In this document: positions 1 through 6,000 of the stretch, one piece after another | How positions within the stretch are numbered: the first letter of the stretch is position 1 | Layout of the letters: every line of letters begins with the position of its first letter | Notes under the pieces: model-generated | What the model saw: the letters and a program-made list of their open reading frames with translations, nothing else | Told to the model about the DNA's origin: nothing | Databases searched by the model: none | Position numbers and translations under genes: made by a program | Assembly (NCBI GenBank): GCA_042577505.1 | Contig: JBHPEA010000045.1 | Coordinates: forward strand, 1 to 7,468 | DNA length: 7,468 nt | From: JACQSR01 sp042577505 | Lineage (GTDB): Archaea > Nanobdellota > Nanobdellia > Woesearchaeales > JACQSR01 | Direction of reading: 5' to 3'

Positions 1-3000
1 TTATTATAATTTGAGTTTTGCTGGAGTTTTATACCAATATTGGTTGAATTTTGGATTACGTTATTAGTAACAGTAGTGTAATTTTCTCCTTGGTATAATA
101 AAATACTGGTTGCGGAGGAGTTAAAGAAAAAATTATTAGCGATGTAATCCCCGGTACCTTTTCTAATATCTATAGCTGTCCAATTTATTGAAGTAAAGTT
201 GTTGTTTTGGATTGTATAATTACTGTGCAAATTCGCAGCATATATTGCCCATTGCGGACAACCATCGAATAGATTGTTTTTAATCGTGATATTATCATTG
301 CTTGTACCTTGCAAATTCAAGCAAAAACCAGGATAGCTATTATTTCCAATGAATGAATTCTCAATTACTCCATTTGATGCTTCTCCGATAGTCAAAGATG
401 AGTTAATAAGGGAGTTATTTGAAAGATTGAAGATATTCGGGGAAACACTTATTCCTTCTTCATAGTCTTTAGTTACACAATTCTTGATGGCTATATTGTC
501 ATTTCCGTCTTGTGAATAGAATGCACTTCCTGAGTTATTACCTATCAGGATTGTACTATTACATGTTACTGCCACATCGTCGTTGTTTATAATGATTACT
601 CCATAATCTCCTGAATCGTTAAGATAATAAGTGCCATTACATAGAAGGGTGTCGTAATCAAGTCGTAAGTTATCTGAAGGTGTAACACATGGTCTATCTG
701 TTAATGGATGATAATCTTTGTTTCCTGTTCCACCGGGAACATCATAAGGAGCATCTCCCAATCCGTCACCGTCAGTGTCCATATATTTGTAATCTGAATA
801 GTAATTACCCCCTATGTTGGGGCCTCCGATTATATTTGTTGTTGCTGTTTTTGAGGTGTTCCAATAATTAGTGTTAGTTGAATCATCATTTGCAGGAGAA
901 GTTGTATTTAGAAGATTATTGTAGATAAGATTATATGAGCTATCGCTATTGATAAAAATACCATATCCCGAGGTTACATTAGATACTGTGTTATTTGCAA
1001 TAGAATTATTTTGAACTCTGTATAGTAGAATTCCTGAATCGCTATGGAGGGTTAGACTGTTATTATAAATTTCATTTAAATAAGAATCAGAACCATCATC
1101 CCATAAGCTTATACCATTAGAGGAGGTATTGAAGATGGTATTCTCATAAACTTTTGAATAATTCACATTATCTAAGCTTACGCCTCTGTTTGTAACATTG
1201 CTAATTGAGTTATTGTAAATCTGTATATGTTCAACTTCGCTTCCTCCGATTCCAGTTCCCTGAATATTTGATATGGTGTTATTATATATTGTAATGTTCG
1301 AAGGACCATACATTTGGATTGCGGTTGAAGTTATGTCATTTGCGAATGTGTTTTCTGAAATAGTGATATTGTAGGCACCGCTGTTTAGTCTGATACCGTG
1401 TCCCGAACAGTTAGTAATTGTATTATCTATTAAAGGTGTGTGATTTACAGAAGTGGAGAAAAGAATACATGGGGTAGAAGCACTATGTCCAATTATGTTT
1501 TCTCTAACTTCACTTTGTGTTACATCATCAAAGAAAATTGCCTCAAAAGTATTAAACTCAAAAGTATTATTGATTAAAGAGATCTTTTGGTATATATCTC
1601 CATCACTACTACCGATACCATAACCCTGGTTGTAGGATATTGTGTTATTGATTACAGTGAGGTTGGATACATTATCGCCCATCCATATACCTGATTGAGG
1701 ATTATCTGAAATTTCATTGAATTTGATTGAGATATTATTGCTATTAAATTCCAAATCTATTCCATGGCCTTCAGACGAACTTATAATTGTATTATTAGTG
1801 ACGTTAATTCTTTCTGATTGATCATAAATTATAATATTAGCATATTTACTACCTGACACATTGTTCATATGGATTACACTATCTTCAGTGGTATCGAAGT
1901 AAATACAATATGATCCATTTTCAATTCTATTATGTTGAATAGTAATATTTCTTCCTTCATTTATAGAAATACCTGATGATGTGGTAGAATTTAAGATTGT
2001 ATTGTATTCAATTAAAGTATCATTTAGTGTTGAACCTGATTGGATTCCATGGTTTGAAGAATTTAGTAAGTAATTATTTCGGATGACGAGATTTTCTGTA
2101 TCTTCAACATAAATGGAATCTGAGCCTGCAAATTTAATAGTATTGTTAATTATATCAATATTTGAATATTCCTCGTTCGATATGAACCTGATACCTTGGA
2201 CTTCGGAGTTTATGATTGAATTGTTAATAATACTGATATCATCTGTACTGGCCCTTAATAGAATTCCTCCATCACCCCTCATATTATTAAGAGTATTATT
2301 AATGATATTTATTGATCTAGACCCTGAATAAATACCGATACCTTCAGAACAATTTGTTAACGTGTTATTTTTAATGGAGATATTTTCAGTGTTGGTATTC
2401 ATAGTAATTCCTGTGTAGGTGATGTCTGAGATTGAATTATATTCTATAGAATTATTTGATGAATTATCTAAAGAAATACAACTTGATCCTATGTTTTCAA
2501 AGTAGTTATTAGTAATAGTATTATTTACTGATTCTTTTTTAAGTAGGATCGCGTTATTGGATGTATTTATAAATTGGTTGTTTCTAATTATAGTATTATT
2601 AGTACTGTAGTCTAAATCTAATACATCTCCGATATCTGAGAAATTGTTATATTCAATTAGGTGGTTAAGCCCCCCTTGGAAACTAACGGCGCCCCATGCA
2701 TTATCGTAAAAGTAGTTGTTCCTTATTGTCCAATTTCTAGCAGTGCCCCACACTTTAATACCATTTTGACCACAACCAGAGATTGTATTACCATCAATTG
2801 TGTTATTATCTGCTCCTCCCTGGACTTCAACACATCTCGATGCTGTAAAATTTGCGATGGTATTATCTTTAATGATTCCATTTGATGAAGTATCTAAATT
2901 TATACTTGCATTTATGAATGTGTTATTTGTTAAATTGAATCCGTGGTTTGGATCATTTAACTCAACTGCTGATGAATAATTAATAGCTGTACATCCTCTG

Positions 3001-6000
3001 ATTGTAAAGTTACTCCAGGATGAAGTTGCATCGAACACTGAACCTGTACCATTACCAATAAAAATTGTATCATTACAAGTCAACGTAATCGAACTTGCAT
3101 TAATCTTGAAAATTCCTATTGAAGCAATAGAATCATTGATATAATAAGTTCCATTGCAGATAGTTATACTCTGATTAACATAATAATTATCTACTGGAGT
3201 TATGCAAGAATCTCCCCCTTGAACATTAAGGTACCATGTTTCTGTTTTATTACTAGTAGTTCCGTTTATTGAGGCATAAGCGTAATAAGCGTAGGTTCCT
3301 GTCGTTAAGTTTGATTCATTAATATGGAATTGCCATCTATCTGTGTCGTACTTTTGTAAATTAGACATGTATAATCTTCTAATCTCTGCTCCAGATAAAG
3401 TTCTATTATACATTCTTACTTCGTCAATTGAACCGTCGAAAGCAAGGTTGCTTCCTCCTGTAATATAACCTCCTATCGTCACAGGCCAAGATAATGCATC
3501 CGTAATAGATAATGCATATGTACCTGTACCGTTAAGAACTCCGTTGACATAGATCTTTACTTGATTTGATCCAGCATTTTTATCATAAGTGAAAGCGACA
3601 TGAGTCCAGTTCCAGGTATTGTATGCGTTAATTCCTGAAGTAGCCACTGCACTTGCGGCGCTATTCAACCAAACAGTTAATGTATTAAATATGCCTAGAC
3701 GGAAACTAAATGTACCACCCAATTCTTTATCGATAATGAACTCCATTGTTGACGGACTTTCGGTAGGATATATCCAAGCTGAAACTGTCATTGTATCTGT
3801 TGGTACTAAGGTGGATGAGTGGGGTACACTTACGAATTGGTTATCATTTGGTACATTGAAAACTAAAGAAGAACCATATTTTCCAGGGGTGGTGTAGTAG
3901 GGTCTACCGTAAAGGCCAATGTTTGTTGACGTTATGCTTCCATTATTGCCATGTAAAGAAAGATCTACTGCAACGGTATCGCTATCTCCTATGGCAGAAA
4001 CATTGTCGAAATTGTACATTAAGACAAGGTCGTTATCATAGAATGTTGTATTTGTACCATTCCAGTCCCATTTTAATGTTGTTAGATTTGATGTGTTAAC
4101 TGAGACATTGATAATTACGGATGTGTTTGTGGTTACTGTGCCGTTTGGTGGTGTTGGTGGGACTTCGTAATTCATGAGGTTATTGGGCCATTGTTCGATT
4201 GTCACTTCGTTTGATTGGAGTGTAATTCCGTCTTCAGTTCCATCATTTGGTGTGATGTTGACTGCCCAAGTTTCATGTACTGTAGTTTCTTGGCTTACAA
4301 TTAAGTTTGATTGGTTATTGTAGATTGCTTGGATTTGTTCTTGCGAAAGAGAGCTGTTAAATATCATTACCTCATCAATTGTACCGTTGAAGTGGAGGGG
4401 TCCAAAGTCGCGCCTCCAACCAATATCTAACTCTGTGGAGTTTGCTGGAACCAATAAGTAAACTTGTTCAAATTCTTTTGTTCCATTAATATAAAAAGTA
4501 GATAAGTTTCCTTCAGCTACATATGCAATATGGTACCATTCATCTTCATTGAGTGTTGCATTTGTACATATTCCTTGTGATCCAGAAGTCATATTAAAGA
4601 ATATCAAAGTTCCTGATTCTGGGTTGACATCATTAGCACATGTGTCTGTATAGTTGTTACTAACTCCAATAGCCCATCCAAGATAAGGGGGTGATGAGTT
4701 TGTCCAACTTAAGAAATAGCCTATCGATGCATTTGAATTGTTTTGCCATTTAATCCATGTTGAAACTGAGAAACTCTGAGGATTATATGTGTAATTTAGA
4801 TTAGATACAGTCACTACATCATCTATTCCATCAAATTCAAAAGCCCCTTTTCCATCATAACCACCTGTCTGACTCCATGTTGGGCCTGCATTTGTTGAAT
4901 TTGCCATGGGCGTGCAAGTGAAATCCTGACCAGTATAATCTTTGCAGGTACCATTTACAGGAGTTGTTGCTCCTGATTGTGATCCCCCTTCAAAGGGAAT
5001 ATTTATTATTGTAAAGGAATTGTTATTTACAAACCAGTTGTAGATGTTCTTAACTGAGTCCCCATCAGTATCATTGGTTGATTGGTTATATGCGGTAAGG
5101 TTTGCAGTGGTTCTGTTTAATGGGTGGTCCGTTGCGTTGAGTATTGGTGTTGATTGTGTTGGTGGGGAGTTTTCAATGATAGTTAGGTTATTACTTTGTA
5201 AGGTAATTCCGTCTTCTGTTCCATCATTTGGTGTTATGTTGACTGCCCATGTTTCTCCAAGAGTAGTTTCTTGGCTTACTATCAAGTTGGATTGGTTGTT
5301 GTAGATTGCTGCGATTTGTTCTGCAGAAAGTGATCTATTAATTATTAAAATTTCATCTAAAGATCCGTCAAAAGTTACTGAATTTTCCCCGAATCCAATT
5401 GTCAATGGTGTGTCCGAATTGTTGATTTCTAAAGAGTTTGTTTCGTTTCCATCAGGTGCACCGTCTCTATAGAAATAGTATGTGTCATTTACCCTTACCA
5501 TAGCAATATGATACCACCTATTTAAAGTTGGTATAAAGGCATCTCCACTAGGAGTTGCCTGTGCACCGGATTTTGTGTTTATGTGGAATAAAGTACGGTC
5601 ATTGTGGGAAAATATCCATTTGTTTGCAGATCCTCCTCCTTCGTCATGTGCAATATATGCTCGTTCCCACCAGCTACCAGATGTTGAATAATATTTAACC
5701 CATAATGCAATTGTGAAATCTCCACCAAAGGTCCAATCATCGCTGTCATCTATTGAAATATTCTTACCTAAGGATCCATCGAATTCGTATGCTCCCCTAC
5801 CATCATAACCACCTGTTTCATTCCAAACTGTGCTTCCAACGGAACCTGTGTTCCCACCTCCTGAATAATCAAGTGCTTGTTCTGATTCATTTCCGCTATG
5901 ACCTTCGAAAGGCATGTTTAAGAGTGCGAGTGAATTACCGTCTACGAACCAATTGTAGATATTTTTAACATAATCACTGTCGTTATCACTTGTTGATTGA

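Noticed and set aside
689..871. Plus-strand open frame opposite the NosD-type tail, and similar ones at 2113-2331, 2661-2885, 5044-5304, 5753-5968 and 6200-6391
   Set aside because: All are short, lack domains, and overlap well-supported minus-strand modules (helix rungs, LamG or linker blocks). They are antisense shadows.
900..2990. Recurring AT-rich words (such as 'gtattatt' and 'attgttatta') that could suggest a CRISPR array or tandem DNA repeats
   Set aside because: Spacing is irregular and the words differ in sequence. They are the codons for the repeated NNTI turns of the beta-helix, so protein periodicity explains them.
876..2990. Pectate-lyase or other polysaccharide-lyase activity for the beta-helix
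   Set aside because: No cluster of Asp with Arg or Lys at equivalent positions of successive rungs was found. The rungs are dominated by Asn, Ser and Ile.
690..3212. A nitrous-oxide-reductase maturation role (NosD) for the helix region
   Set aside because: Only the generic helix and tail are shared. NosD is a single periplasmic helix encoded with nos genes, while here the helix is one module of a giant multi-domain protein with lectin domains.
3619..3897. A 92-codon plus-strand open frame, the longest complete one on that strand
   Set aside because: It lies fully opposite LamG 4 of the continuous minus-strand gene, has no recognisable domain, and its composition is what antisense of the repeat protein gives.
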